A DNA stretch of 34,321 nt from Lachnospiraceae bacterium. GTDB taxonomy: Bacteria > Bacillota > Clostridia > Lachnospirales > Lachnospiraceae. The DNA lies in assembly GCA_024684675.1 (NCBI GenBank), contig JAIKWO010000010.1:1-34321 (forward strand), in the 5' to 3' direction. Positions 1-8,191 of the stretch are shown here, piece after piece. The notes beneath the pieces were generated by a model, which was given only the letters and a program-made list of their open reading frames with translations, did no database searches and was not told where the DNA came from. Numbering within the stretch: the first letter of the stretch is position 1; each line of letters starts with the position of its first letter. The translations under genes were made by a program, and so were the position numbers.

Positions 1-28
1 AGGGGCATTATGACCTATAATAAGGATC

Positions 29-98
29 GCAGAAAATCGCAGTGGAATGGCACTTTGTGCCTGCGATTTTCGCGTCGAAAATGAATAAATCATTTTCG
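29..98 (+). promoter_or_regulatory. tandem hairpins in the argB leader
   Basis: Two hairpins lie just upstream of argB. The first pairs 32-41 with 62-71 (GAAAATCGCA / TGCGATTTTC) and has an inner stem GGCAC-TTT-GTGCC at 49-61. The second pairs 76-84 with 90-98 (CGAAAATGA / TCATTTTCG) over a 5-base loop. A third, mutually exclusive pairing joins 66-72 with 76-82 (ATTTTCG / CGAAAAT). No U-run follows, so a simple terminator is unlikely. It could be a leader switch, an mRNA processing site or a piece of an interspersed repeat; the sequence does not decide. Confidence 0.5.
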
Positions 99-121
99 TA
101 TCGGAAAGGGGAATGAAATAA

Positions 122-1012
122 GTGAAGGATAATGATTTACAGAAGGTGCTTCAGAAGGCAGAGGTCATGATTGAGGCGCTGCCTTATATTCAAAAATTCA
201 ACCGCAGGATCGTGGTCGTAAAATACGGCGGATCCGCAATGAGCAATGAAGAGCTGCAGAAGAACGTGATCAAGGACGTAACGCTCCTTAAGCTTGTCGG
301 CTTCAAGCCGATCATCGTACACGGCGGCGGCAAGGAGATCAGCAAATGGGTCGGTAAAGTCGGCAAGGAATCCACGTTTGTGAATGGTCTTCGCGTGACC
401 GACGAAGAGACGATGGAGATTGCGGAGATGGTGCTTTCCAAAGTCAACAAGCGCCTTGTGACCATGGTGCAGGAGCTCGGCGTAAAGGCGGTCGGTATCA
501 GCGGGAAGGATGGCGGTCTCTTCAAAGTGGAGAAAAAGTACGCATCCGACGGACAGGACATCGGATTTGTCGGTGAGATCACATCTGTTGAACCGCGTAT
601 CCTGACAGACCTTTTGGAAAAAGATTTCCTGCCCATCGTTGCCCCGATCGGTCTGGATGATTCTTTCCAGACATACAATATTAACGCAGATGATGCAGCC
701 TGTGCGGTTGCCAAGGCACTGCATGCGGAGAAGCTCGCATTCCTGACGGATATCGAAGGTCTTTACCGGGATATCAATGACAAATCATCGTTCATCTCGC
801 ACATTACGGCTTCCGAAGCGGAGCATCTGATTGAAGGCGGTATGATCGGCGGCGGGATGCTTCCGAAGCTTGCAAACTGCACATCGGCGATCAGAAGCGG
901 CGTGAACAGGGTGCATATTTTGGACGGCCGGATCGCACACAGTCTTCTTTTGGAGATCTTTACCAACGAAGGTATCGGAACCATGTTCCGTCCGGACGAT
1001 GAGACGGCGTAG
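122..1012 (+). CDS. argB: acetylglutamate kinase (ArgB), probably arginine-sensitive type
   Basis: This enzyme phosphorylates N-acetyl-L-glutamate with ATP, the second step of arginine synthesis in the cytoplasm. The 296-residue protein shows the amino-acid-kinase fold motifs in order: KYGGSAM at 34-40, HGGGKEIS at 67-74, RVTD at 91-94, NINADDAA at 186-193 and GGMLPK at 244-249. About 25 residues precede the first strand; family knowledge links such an N-terminal helix to hexameric, arginine-inhibited kinases, so feedback inhibition is inferred. The start is GTG, with AGGGG about ten bases upstream; no ATG fits better. argD follows after a short gap, so the two are probably one transcript, with earlier arg genes perhaps outside the window. 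Confidence 0.96.
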   Translation: MKDNDLQKVLQKAEVMIEALPYIQKFNRRIVVVKYGGSAMSNEELQKNVIKDVTLLKLVGFKPIIVHGGGKEISKWVGKVGKESTFVNGLRVTDEETMEIAEMVLSKVNKRLVTMVQELGVKAVGISGKDGGLFKVEKKYASDGQDIGFVGEITSVEPRILTDLLEKDFLPIVAPIGLDDSFQTYNINADDAACAVAKALHAEKLAFLTDIEGLYRDINDKSSFISHITASEAEHLIEGGMIGGGMLPKLANCTSAIRSGVNRVHILDGRIAHSLLLEIFTNEGIGTMFRPDDETA

Positions 1013-1038
1013 GTTCTTGACATTTGGGAGATACAACT

Positions 1039-2235
1039 ATGATGAAACAATATATTGACGAAGCGGAGCAGGCGCTGCTCCATACCTATAATCGCTATCA
1101 GGTGGTGTTTGACCATGGTGAAGGCGTGCATCTTTATGACATCGAAGGGAAGGAATACCTTGATTTTGTCGCAGGAATCGCAGTTTATGCGCTCGGCTAT
1201 CATTACAAGGATTACGACGATGCACTGAAGGCACAGATCGACAAGATCATGCACACTTCCAATTACTACTATAATGTGCCTGCCATTGAAGCGGCGAAGA
1301 AGATCAAAAAAATCTCCGGCATGGATCGCGTGTTTTTTACAAACAGCGGTGCGGAGGCAATCGAAGGTGCTATTAAGGCGGCGCGAAAATACGCGTATTT
1401 AAAGGACGGAAAGACCGATCATGAGATCATCGCAATGAATCATTCCTTCCACGGTCGTACGATGGGCGCGCTGTCCGTAACGGGGAATCCGAAGTACCGT
1501 GAGGCATTTCAGCCGATGATCGGCAACATCCGTTTTGCCGACATGAACGATCTTGATTCCGTGAAGGCATGTATCACGGACAAAACCTGTGCGATCCTCT
1601 TTGAAACGGTTCAGGGAGAAGGCGGTATTTTCCCGGCAGATTCCGATTTTATCAAAGGGGTGCGTGCGCTATGCGACGAAAAGGATATTCTGCTGATCCT
1701 GGACGAGATCCAGTGCGGTATGGGGCGCTGCGGCAGCTTCTATGCATGGCAACGGTATGGCGTGAAGCCTGATATCATGACAAGTGCGAAAGCGCTCGGG
1801 GGCGGCGTTCCGGTCGGCGCGTTTATGATGACGGAAAAAGTGGGGCAGCATTCACTTGCAGCAGGTGACCACGGTACGACCTACGGCGGTAATCCGCTTG
1901 CATGCTGCGCTATCTCAAAGATGATCGATTTGTTCGAAGAAAACAAGATCATCGATCATGTCAATGCGGTTGCTCCTTATCTCATAAAAAAACTTGACGA
2001 ACTTGCCGAAAAGTATGATTATATTTCATTGAGACGCGGATGCGGTCTGATGCAGGGGCTTGTCTGCAAGGGACCGGTTGGAGAGATCATTTCCAAAGCC
2101 CTCGAAAAGGGACTTGTGCTGATCAATGCGGGGACGGATATCATCCGCTTTGTTCCGCCGCTGATCATTACGGAGAAGGACATTGATGACATGATCGTCA
2201 TTTTGGATGATGCTCTGTCGCAATGCGTGAAATAG
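1039..2235 (+). CDS. argD: acetylornithine aminotransferase (ArgD)
   Basis: ArgD is a PLP-dependent class III aminotransferase that converts N-acetylglutamate semialdehyde to N-acetylornithine with glutamate as amino donor; many homologues also act in lysine synthesis. The protein is 398 residues from the ATG at 1039. I chose this start over the in-frame TTG at 1024 because GGGAG sits 8 bases before it, and the TTG codon itself abuts that SD. Visible family marks are NSGAEAIEGAIKAAR (cofactor phosphate binding), FHGRTMGALS, the LDEIQCGMGR segment and the Schiff-base lysine K251 in SAKALGGG. Gene order argB-argD supports acetylornithine over other class III transaminases such as ornithine or GABA aminotransferase. 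Confidence 0.95.
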   Translation: MMKQYIDEAEQALLHTYNRYQVVFDHGEGVHLYDIEGKEYLDFVAGIAVYALGYHYKDYDDALKAQIDKIMHTSNYYYNVPAIEAAKKIKKISGMDRVFFTNSGAEAIEGAIKAARKYAYLKDGKTDHEIIAMNHSFHGRTMGALSVTGNPKYREAFQPMIGNIRFADMNDLDSVKACITDKTCAILFETVQGEGGIFPADSDFIKGVRALCDEKDILLILDEIQCGMGRCGSFYAWQRYGVKPDIMTSAKALGGGVPVGAFMMTEKVGQHSLAAGDHGTTYGGNPLACCAISKMIDLFEENKIIDHVNAVAPYLIKKLDELAEKYDYISLRRGCGLMQGLVCKGPVGEIISKALEKGLVLINAGTDIIRFVPPLIITEKDIDDMIVILDDALSQCVK

Positions 2236-2244
2236 GAGTATTTG

Positions 2245-3507
2245 ATGACGACAAAACGGAAAATCTTATCGCTCGGACTTATTCTGGGGCTCGTAGGCGG
2301 AGTCTATGTCGGAGCGAAGGTCATTCCCGATTTACAGAGCGGAAAAGCGCCGCACGGTAAGGATACCTTGTATCTCTGGTATACGGATGCGGCACTTACA
2401 GACTACCTGACAAACATGTCAACTTCGTATTATGAAGAGCACGGTGTGCCGGTTCTGCCGGTTTTAAAGGATGGACTTGAGTATACGGAGTCGATCTACC
2501 GCGCGTCGATCAGCGAGGATCAAGACGCAGAGCCTGCGCCCGATCTTTTTATCACGACCAATGATAATCTTGAAAAGGCGTATCTGTCGGGGATCGCAGC
2601 CGAAATTGTAAACGATACCGGCACGGTCAGTGACAAGAACTATCCGCAGACGGCGCTCGATGCAGTCACCTACAAGGGTAAGACGGTCGGTTATCCGTTC
2701 TATTATGAGACCAGCGTTTTTCTGTACAATAAGACGTTCCTGGATGAATCCGGGCAGAAGGTGCCTGCCAATCTGCAGGAGCTTCTTGAGTTTGCCGATA
2801 ACTATGATCCGCCTGAGACGGTTGAGACGATCTTCAGCTGGGATGTTTCCGATATTTTTTACAATTATTACTTCTCGGGCAACTACATGATCGTTGGCGG
2901 TGATACCGGCGATGATCCGACCAAACTTGACATCGACAATAAGAAGACGCGGGCATGCCTGGAGATGTACCAGCAGCTCAACCAGTTCTTCTCGATTGAT
3001 ACGAAGGAAGTCGATTACGATTCCGTTGTGCAGGATTTCATCGACGGTAAGATCGTGATGACGGTTGCAACGAGCGATGTGCTTGCAAAGCTTGAAGCCG
3101 CAAAGGCAGACGGGTCATTCGCGTATGAATATGCGACTGCGGCAATGCCGGACTTGAGCACCGAATTAAAGGGCAGAAGCCTTTCCGTTACGGATGCGAT
3201 CGTTGTGAACGGCTTCTCTGATAAAACGGGAAAAACGAACGATTTTGCAAACTACCTTTCTTACAGCAAAGCGCAGGAGCTCTATGATGCTTCCGGAAAG
3301 CTTGCTTCCAGAAAAGGTCTGTCATATGCCAATCCGGCCGTGCAGGGATTTGAGAATGAATATGCGCGTTCAATCTCGATGCCCAAGCTTCTGGGTGCCG
3401 GTAATTTCTGGGTTCAGCTTGAGATCTGCTTTTCCAAGATCTGGAACGGACAGGAAGTCGAGCCGCTCCTAAAAGAACTTGCAAAGAGTATGCAGGAACA
3501 GTTATAA
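2245..3507 (+). CDS. extracellular solute-binding-like protein, orphan
   Basis: The 420-residue product has the overall look of an ABC-transporter sugar-type solute-binding protein (SBP_bac_1/8 group): an N-terminal hydrophobic segment at about 6-25, then a two-lobed pattern with PDLFITTNDN, GYPFYYETSVFLYNK and GKIVMTVATSDV. The segment lacks a lipobox cysteine, so the protein may stay anchored by an uncleaved signal or be secreted. The start ATG at 2245 has AGGAG 6 bases upstream; a TTG at 2242 is less likely. It follows argD by 9 bases, so it is probably co-transcribed with the arginine genes. No permease or ATPase for it lies in the window. The ligand cannot be read from the sequence. Confidence 0.75.
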   Translation: MTTKRKILSLGLILGLVGGVYVGAKVIPDLQSGKAPHGKDTLYLWYTDAALTDYLTNMSTSYYEEHGVPVLPVLKDGLEYTESIYRASISEDQDAEPAPDLFITTNDNLEKAYLSGIAAEIVNDTGTVSDKNYPQTALDAVTYKGKTVGYPFYYETSVFLYNKTFLDESGQKVPANLQELLEFADNYDPPETVETIFSWDVSDIFYNYYFSGNYMIVGGDTGDDPTKLDIDNKKTRACLEMYQQLNQFFSIDTKEVDYDSVVQDFIDGKIVMTVATSDVLAKLEAAKADGSFAYEYATAAMPDLSTELKGRSLSVTDAIVVNGFSDKTGKTNDFANYLSYSKAQELYDASGKLASRKGLSYANPAVQGFENEYARSISMPKLLGAGNFWVQLEICFSKIWNGQEVEPLLKELAKSMQEQL

Positions 3508-3523
3508 AATTTGTCACAATTTT

Positions 3524-3556
3524 GGGAACGATATCTTGAATCGTTCCCTTTTTTCT
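3524..3556 (+). terminator. Rho-independent terminator after the arg genes
   Basis: A perfect 9-bp stem GGGAACGAT (3524-3532) / ATCGTTCCC (3540-3548) with a 7-base loop is followed by TTTTTTCTT. It closes the argB-argD-binding-protein transcript 16 bases after the last stop. Confidence 0.9.
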
Positions 3557-3564
3557 TCTAGAAT
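3537..3564 (+). promoter_or_regulatory. possible sigmaA promoter for the comEA-like gene
   Basis: TTGAAT (3537-3542) and TAGAAT (3559-3564) are separated by 16 bases. The -35 element lies inside the preceding terminator hairpin, and the predicted start is about 35 bases before the next ATG. The match is fair but unproven. Confidence 0.4.
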
Positions 3565-3605
3565 AGGAATATCAGCGCAGAGGTTCTCTTGAAAAGGAGA
3601 GACTG

Positions 3606-4190
3606 ATGCATAAAAGATTATTTTTGACCAAAATGGTCATTTTGACGACGACCTGTGCTATGACGCTGTTTCTGCAAGGCTGCAGCAGGCAGGTCATGCC
3701 GACGTTAAAGAGCGAAGAGACATACCTGGTGGAAGAGTACGAGGATCAGGTGCTGGCGGAGGATGACAATGCCGCCGATGAGATCTGCTACGTGTATGTT
3801 TGCGGTGCCGTAACGACCCCGGGCGTTTATGAGATGAAGCCGGGAGAGCGGATCTTCCGTGCGATCGAAATGGCAGGCGGATTTACAGAGGATGCGGCGC
3901 CGGAGAAGGTGAATCAGGCACTTCCCGTGGAAGACGGGCTCTCGGTTGTGGTTCCGACCATAGAGGAGGCGCGGGCGGCTTCGGAAAAGGAAAGCGGTCT
4001 TGTCAATATCAACACGGCTTCCAGAGCTGAGCTTTGCACACTCAAGGGGGTCGGCGAGACGCGAGCCGACGCGATCATCGCATACCGTGAAGAAAAAGGC
4101 GCTTTTCGCAAGATTGAAGATATCATGCTTGTCTCCGGAATCGGAGAGAGCAGTTTTAACAAGATCAAGAACAGTATCATTGTAAGTTAA
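3606..4190 (+). CDS. ComEA-like DNA-binding lipoprotein (SLBB + helix-hairpin-helix)
   Basis: This 194-residue protein resembles ComEA, the surface DNA receptor of natural transformation. It begins with a lipoprotein signal ending in LQGC (Cys26), so it should be tethered to the outer face of the membrane. An SLBB domain covers about residues 58-118 (start YVYVCGAVTTPGVY). A C-terminal pair of helix-hairpin-helix motifs follows: VNINTASRAELCTLKGVGE and the DIMLVSGIGESSFNKI segment. Classical ComEA has a signal anchor rather than a lipobox, which is a small departure. AAAAGGAGAG precedes the ATG. No ComEB/ComEC gene follows; the next genes are a two-component system, so a competence role is inferred from domains only. 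Confidence 0.85.
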   Translation: MHKRLFLTKMVILTTTCAMTLFLQGCSRQVMPTLKSEETYLVEEYEDQVLAEDDNAADEICYVYVCGAVTTPGVYEMKPGERIFRAIEMAGGFTEDAAPEKVNQALPVEDGLSVVVPTIEEARAASEKESGLVNINTASRAELCTLKGVGETRADAIIAYREEKGAFRKIEDIMLVSGIGESSFNKIKNSIIVS

Positions 4191-4233
4191 CGCTTTGCGG
4201 GATGGAACGCGGGGCGCATCAGACGGGAGAGAT

Positions 4234-4926
4234 ATGGCTAAGAAAGTTCTGGTAGTGGATGATGAGAAGCTGATCGTGAAAGGGATTCGTTTCAGCCTGG
4301 AGCAGGACGGCATGGAAGTGGATGCTGCCTATGACGGTGAGGAAGCCCTCCAGTTGGCGACGCAGAACAAGTACGATATCATTCTGCTGGATGTGATGCT
4401 CCCGAAGCTGACAGGATTTGAAGTGTGCCAGCAGATCCGCGAATTCTCCGATGTTCCGATCGTGATGCTGACAGCCAAGGGTGAAGATATGGACAAGATC
4501 CTCGGTCTGGAATACGGGGCCGATGATTACATTACCAAGCCTTTCAACATTCTGGAAGTGAAGGCCAGGATCAAAGCCATCATCAGAAGGACCGGCCGCC
4601 GACAGGGGGCGGAAGAGCAAAAGAAGCTCATTCTTGTAGGCGATATGAAGATTGATGCCGACAACCGCCGCGTTTATGTGGGCGATCGTGAGATGAATCT
4701 GACCGCAAAAGAATTCGATGTACTGGAGCTTCTTGCAACGCATCCCAATACCGTTTATTCGCGTGAGAATTTGCTGAAAGCGGTGTGGGGCAGCGATTAT
4801 CCGGGGGATGTCCGCACGGTTGATGTTCATATCCGCAGACTGCGTGAGAAGATCGAACAGAATCCCGGTGAACCGAAATACGTTCACACCAAGTGGGGCG
4901 TCGGATACTTTTTGCGGGAGCAATAA
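4234..4926 (+). CDS. OmpR/PhoB-family response regulator
   Basis: The 230-residue protein has a receiver domain (about 1-120) with acidic pair D9/D10, phospho-acceptor D53 in ILLDVMLP and YITKPF near 100, then a winged-helix DNA-binding domain (LTAKEFDVLELLATHP through VRTVDVHIRRLREKIE and TKWGVGYF). It should bind direct repeats as a phosphorylated dimer. The ATG at 4234 is chosen because CGGGAGA lies just before it; the frame is open back to 4195 but without a better start. The sensor kinase gene begins 3 bases after the stop, so the pair is almost certainly cognate. The neighbouring GerMN lipoprotein suggests envelope control. Confidence 0.93.
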   Translation: MAKKVLVVDDEKLIVKGIRFSLEQDGMEVDAAYDGEEALQLATQNKYDIILLDVMLPKLTGFEVCQQIREFSDVPIVMLTAKGEDMDKILGLEYGADDYITKPFNILEVKARIKAIIRRTGRRQGAEEQKKLILVGDMKIDADNRRVYVGDREMNLTAKEFDVLELLATHPNTVYSRENLLKAVWGSDYPGDVRTVDVHIRRLREKIEQNPGEPKYVHTKWGVGYFLREQ

Positions 4927-4929
4927 CGC

Positions 4930-6426
4930 ATGAAACATCTGCTGAAACGATTTGAAATATTCAGAAGTCTGAAAGCACGTCTTTTTGTCATTCTGCTATT
5001 GGCCGGTCTGATCCCTGCGATCGGGATGCGGATCGGTATCCTCAGCAATTATGAGGACCGGGCGGTAGAACTCCGTACCAATGACGTTCAGAATCAGTTC
5101 AAGATTCTTGCAAACCACCTTGTCACACTCGGCTACATGCACAGCCAGGACTCGGATGTGGTCAATGCGGAGCTTGAGCAGTTTACGAATCTGTACGACG
5201 GTCGTGTCCTCATCATCGACAGAAATTTCAAAGTCATCAAGGATACATATGGGATCAGTGAAGGCAAGTTTATCATCTCCGAAGAGGTGATCAATTGCTT
5301 TAATGGGATCAGCACGTCCAACTATGACGATGTGAACGGCTATATTGAGATCACAACGCCGATCATCGAGACAGCACCGAAAGAGGCTCCGGTCGGCAGT
5401 TCCATCGCGGGAGCCGGTGCCGCAATTGATTCGGCGGCTGTGACCGGCGATACGACAGTTGGTGTTATGTTAACCAGCGTTTCCACGGACAATATTGTAG
5501 CGATGCTGAACGGCTTATCCAAGCGTGCGCATGTTTTCGAGATCATTGTCATGGTGCTTTTTGCTGCTTTCGCGTTCATCATGGCGCACCTTGTGACCGC
5601 TCCGTTTGAGAGGATCACAGCTGCGATCAATGCAGTCAAGGCCGGCTTTACGGATGAAAAGATCGAAGTGGACGACTATCTGGAGACAGAGCATATCGTT
5701 GATGCATTTAACCAGATGCGCGGACGCATGAAGCTTCTTGACGATTCCAGACAGGAATTCGTATCGAATGTCTCGCATGAGCTTAAGACGCCGCTGACTT
5801 CCATGAAAGTCCTTGCCGATTCACTGATCGCACAGGAAGAAGTGCCTAATGAACTGTATCGTGAATTTATGACCGATATTGCGGACGAGATCGAGCGTGA
5901 GAATACGATCATCAACGATCTTCTTTCTCTCGTGAAAATGGATCTGAAGGAAGCGCAGCCAAGCATCACGCAGGTGGATGTGAATGTGCTGATCGAACTG
6001 ATCATGAAGCGCTTACGTCCGATTGCCGCGAAGAGTGAAGTGGAGCTGATCTTCGAAAGTCTTCGTCCCGTTATGGCGCAGATCGACGAAGTAAAGATCA
6101 CGCTTGCGTTTACGAACCTGGTGGAGAATGCGATCAAATACAACAATCCGCACGGCTGGGTGCGTGTTACGCTTGATGCGAACCATCAGTATTTCACGCT
6201 GGAGGTTGCAGACAACGGCATCGGTATCCCGGAGGATTCGCTCGACCATATCTATGAGCGTTTTTACCGCGTGGACAAATCGCATTCGCGTGAGATCGGC
6301 GGAACAGGACTGGGGCTTTCCATCACCCGTAACGCGATCCTGATGCATCGCGGCACGATCGAAGCCAAGAGCACGGAAGGGGAAGGTACCCGCTTTACGG
6401 TTCGCATCCCGCTCATTTACACGTAA
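4930..6426 (+). CDS. membrane sensor histidine kinase (HAMP, HisKA, HATPase)
   Basis: The 498-residue kinase has a first membrane helix at about 15-36, an extracellular sensor region of about 165 residues, a second helix at about 203-223, a HAMP linker to about 275, the phospho-acceptor motif FVSNVSHELKTPLTS with His283, then N-box NLVENAIKYNN, G1 box DNGIGIP and G2 box GGTGLGLSI. All catalytic motifs are intact. The architecture is that of WalK/PhoR/MtrB-type kinases, but no PAS domain is evident between HAMP and HisKA. The extracellular part contains an Ala/Gly/Thr-rich stretch around 150-180, probably a flexible loop. It partners the upstream regulator and is followed by a GerMN lipoprotein gene. 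Confidence 0.93.
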   Translation: MKHLLKRFEIFRSLKARLFVILLLAGLIPAIGMRIGILSNYEDRAVELRTNDVQNQFKILANHLVTLGYMHSQDSDVVNAELEQFTNLYDGRVLIIDRNFKVIKDTYGISEGKFIISEEVINCFNGISTSNYDDVNGYIEITTPIIETAPKEAPVGSSIAGAGAAIDSAAVTGDTTVGVMLTSVSTDNIVAMLNGLSKRAHVFEIIVMVLFAAFAFIMAHLVTAPFERITAAINAVKAGFTDEKIEVDDYLETEHIVDAFNQMRGRMKLLDDSRQEFVSNVSHELKTPLTSMKVLADSLIAQEEVPNELYREFMTDIADEIERENTIINDLLSLVKMDLKEAQPSITQVDVNVLIELIMKRLRPIAAKSEVELIFESLRPVMAQIDEVKITLAFTNLVENAIKYNNPHGWVRVTLDANHQYFTLEVADNGIGIPEDSLDHIYERFYRVDKSHSREIGGTGLGLSITRNAILMHRGTIEAKSTEGEGTRFTVRIPLIYT

Positions 6427-6443
6427 GGAGCAAATTTACCCAT

Positions 6444-7385
6444 ATGAAAAAAGAAGCAAAATGCCTTCTTTTCCTGCTTACGGCCTGCATGCTGTTAACA
6501 GTCGGCTGTACGCGTAGAGAGGAGGCGCCGGAAAGCGGTCAGATCGACTGCTACTATCTGAATAAAGAAGCCACGAAGCTTGTCAGTGAACCGGTGGAAC
6601 TGAAATCCGGTAAGACGCTTGATAAGATCAATGAAATGCTTGATTATATGACGACCGTACCGTCCGATGTCAACAAGAAAGCGGCATTTTCCGGCGATTT
6701 TGACATTCTCTCGGTCACCTATGACGGTTCCAAAGTGGCGATCGAGGTCAGTGAAAAGTACCGCGCACTGTCACCTTCGGCGGAGATCCTGACGCGGGCC
6801 GCGATCGTGCGCAACTTAACGCAGATTGACGGTGTTGACTATGTGACGATGAATATTCAGGGCGATTCCCTGACGGACAGATCAGGCAACCCGATCGGAC
6901 CGATGGAAGCGTCGATGTTTATAGACAATACCGGTAATGAGATCAATGCATATGAAAAGACAACGCTGAAGCTTTTCTTTGCAAATGAAGCGGGTGACAA
7001 GCTGATCGAAGCCAGCAGGACGGTCGTTTACAACACCAATATCTCACTGGAGAAGCTGGTCGTGGAGCAGCTCATCAAAGGTCCCAACAGTAGGTTGATC
7101 TATCCTGTTATGAACCCGGAGACAAAAGTGAACTCAGTGACCGTGAAGGATGGAATATGTTATGTCAACCTTGGAGAGGGATTCCTGACGCAGACGACCA
7201 ATGTTTCGACGGATGCAACGATCTATGCGATCACCAATTCGCTTGTGGAGCTGCCCAACATCAACAAGGTGCAGATCTCCGTGGAAGGCAACACGGACTT
7301 AAATTATCGTGAGACGGTTCCGCTTTCGACGATCTTTGAGAGGAATTACGAGATCGTGGTGAAGAATGGCGGAAGCAATGACTGA
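6444..7385 (+). CDS. GerMN-domain lipoprotein
   Basis: A 313-residue lipoprotein with lipobox LTVGC (Cys22). Two GerMN-type repeats are suggested: the first around 50-150 (ending in VDYVTMNIQGDSLTD) and the second around 175-300 (TLKLFFANEAGDKLIEASRTV through LVELPNINKVQISVEG). GerMN domains occur in the spore protein GerM and in actinobacterial LpqB, which works with the MtrA-MtrB system. Here the gene sits 17 bases behind the kinase, so it probably modulates that kinase from outside the membrane; this is inference by analogy. The nearest SD, AAGGAG, is about 13 bases upstream, a long spacing, so translation may lean on coupling to the kinase gene. Confidence 0.82.
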   Translation: MKKEAKCLLFLLTACMLLTVGCTRREEAPESGQIDCYYLNKEATKLVSEPVELKSGKTLDKINEMLDYMTTVPSDVNKKAAFSGDFDILSVTYDGSKVAIEVSEKYRALSPSAEILTRAAIVRNLTQIDGVDYVTMNIQGDSLTDRSGNPIGPMEASMFIDNTGNEINAYEKTTLKLFFANEAGDKLIEASRTVVYNTNISLEKLVVEQLIKGPNSRLIYPVMNPETKVNSVTVKDGICYVNLGEGFLTQTTNVSTDATIYAITNSLVELPNINKVQISVEGNTDLNYRETVPLSTIFERNYEIVVKNGGSND

Positions 7386-7411
7386 AGCATAGAAAGAAAT
7401 GCATAATTAAG

Positions 7412-7430
7412 GGGACGGCGTTGCCGTCCC
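7412..7430. terminator. hairpin terminator between convergent genes
   Basis: A perfect 8-bp GC-rich stem GGGACGGC / GCCGTCCC with a GTT loop lies between the convergent GerMN and kinase-like genes. U-runs are weak on both sides (TTGCTT on the plus strand), so it may end transcription from either side incompletely. Confidence 0.65.
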
Positions 7431-7444
7431 TTGCTTATTGTTTG

Positions 7445-8041
7445 CTATTTGGAGCTGCTTTTCACTGCCTTCTCGATCAGGTCTACGCACAGATCGTATC
7501 CGAGCGTGCCGACATCGAGCATGAGATTATAGTTGTGGCATTCGCCCCACGTCCTGCCGCTGAAGCGCTCGTAGTAGGCGATCCTGTTGCGGTCGTGCTG
7601 CTTTAAGACTTTGTGCACATCCTTTTCTTCAACGGGATGCTCGACCAAAAGCTCTTTTGTATATTTTTCGCGGAAAGAATCGTCTGCGTATAAGAACACA
7701 TGGAAGCTGTCGATGCCTGCTTCTGTCATGATATGATCCGAGCAGCGTCCCAATATGATGCAGGGCCCTTTCTGCGCAAGATCAAGGAGAATCTGCTTCT
7801 CACGTTCATAAATGTGCGTCTTCTCATCATAGGAAATGGGGGTGATGTGTCTCACAAAAGAGTTCATCGGCGTGATCTCTTCATCACCTTCGTATTCTGC
7901 CAGGTCATCCCAGCCGTGTTCTTTGCCGATCTGCCGCACAATGTCCCAGTCATAGAACGGGATTCTGAGACGCTCGGACAATGCTGCGCCGATCGAATGG
8001 CCGCCGGCACCGAATTCTCTGCTGATCGTGATTACTTTCAT
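7445..8041 (-). CDS. cytidylate kinase-like family protein
   Basis: The 198-residue protein matches the AAA_26 / cytidylate-kinase-like family, P-loop proteins common in Clostridia. The N-terminus MKVITISREFGAGGHSIG holds the nucleotide-binding loop (ISREFGAGG). IPFYDWDIV, where Cmk-like proteins place their monophosphate contacts, and CIILGRCSD follow. True CMP kinase (Cmk) is longer and begins differently, so substrate and role remain unknown. It is a single gene on the minus strand with its own good promoter upstream (8098-8126). The start ATG has GAGGAGCG 5 bases upstream. Confidence 0.8.
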   Translation of the reverse strand: MKVITISREFGAGGHSIGAALSERLRIPFYDWDIVRQIGKEHGWDDLAEYEGDEEITPMNSFVRHITPISYDEKTHIYEREKQILLDLAQKGPCIILGRCSDHIMTEAGIDSFHVFLYADDSFREKYTKELLVEHPVEEKDVHKVLKQHDRNRIAYYERFSGRTWGECHNYNLMLDVGTLGYDLCVDLIEKAVKSSSK

Positions 8042-8097
8042 GATTCGCTCCTCGTTGTGGATTCATTTACGGTAGGAGAGATTTTCTCCTTATTCTG

Positions 8098-8126
8098 ATT
8101 GTAGCACTGTTTTTCCCGGGTGTCAT
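8098..8126 (-). promoter_or_regulatory. sigmaA-type promoter with extended -10 for the kinase-like gene
   Basis: On the minus strand ATGACA (8121-8126), a 17-base spacer and TACAAT (8098-8103) are seen, with TGC directly before the -10 (extended -10). The transcript would carry a leader of about 50 bases that includes an AGGAGA / TCTCCT inverted repeat. Confidence 0.65.
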
Positions 8127-8191
8127 AAAAAAAGAAAAAACAGGCGGGATTTGTGATAAGATATAAAAACAGACAGGAAAGGAGGAGAGGC

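Noticed and set aside
1-84. Open frame at the left edge, ending at TGA 82-84
   Set aside because: It has no start in the window, passes through the hairpins and its translation does not look like the end of a known arginine protein; I could not tell a gene end from chance.
1-121. T-box or arginine riboswitch before argB
   Set aside because: No T-box motif and no terminator U-run are present; only the competing hairpins are reported.
3606-4190. A complete competence operon
   Set aside because: Only the ComEA-like gene is present; the next genes are a two-component system.
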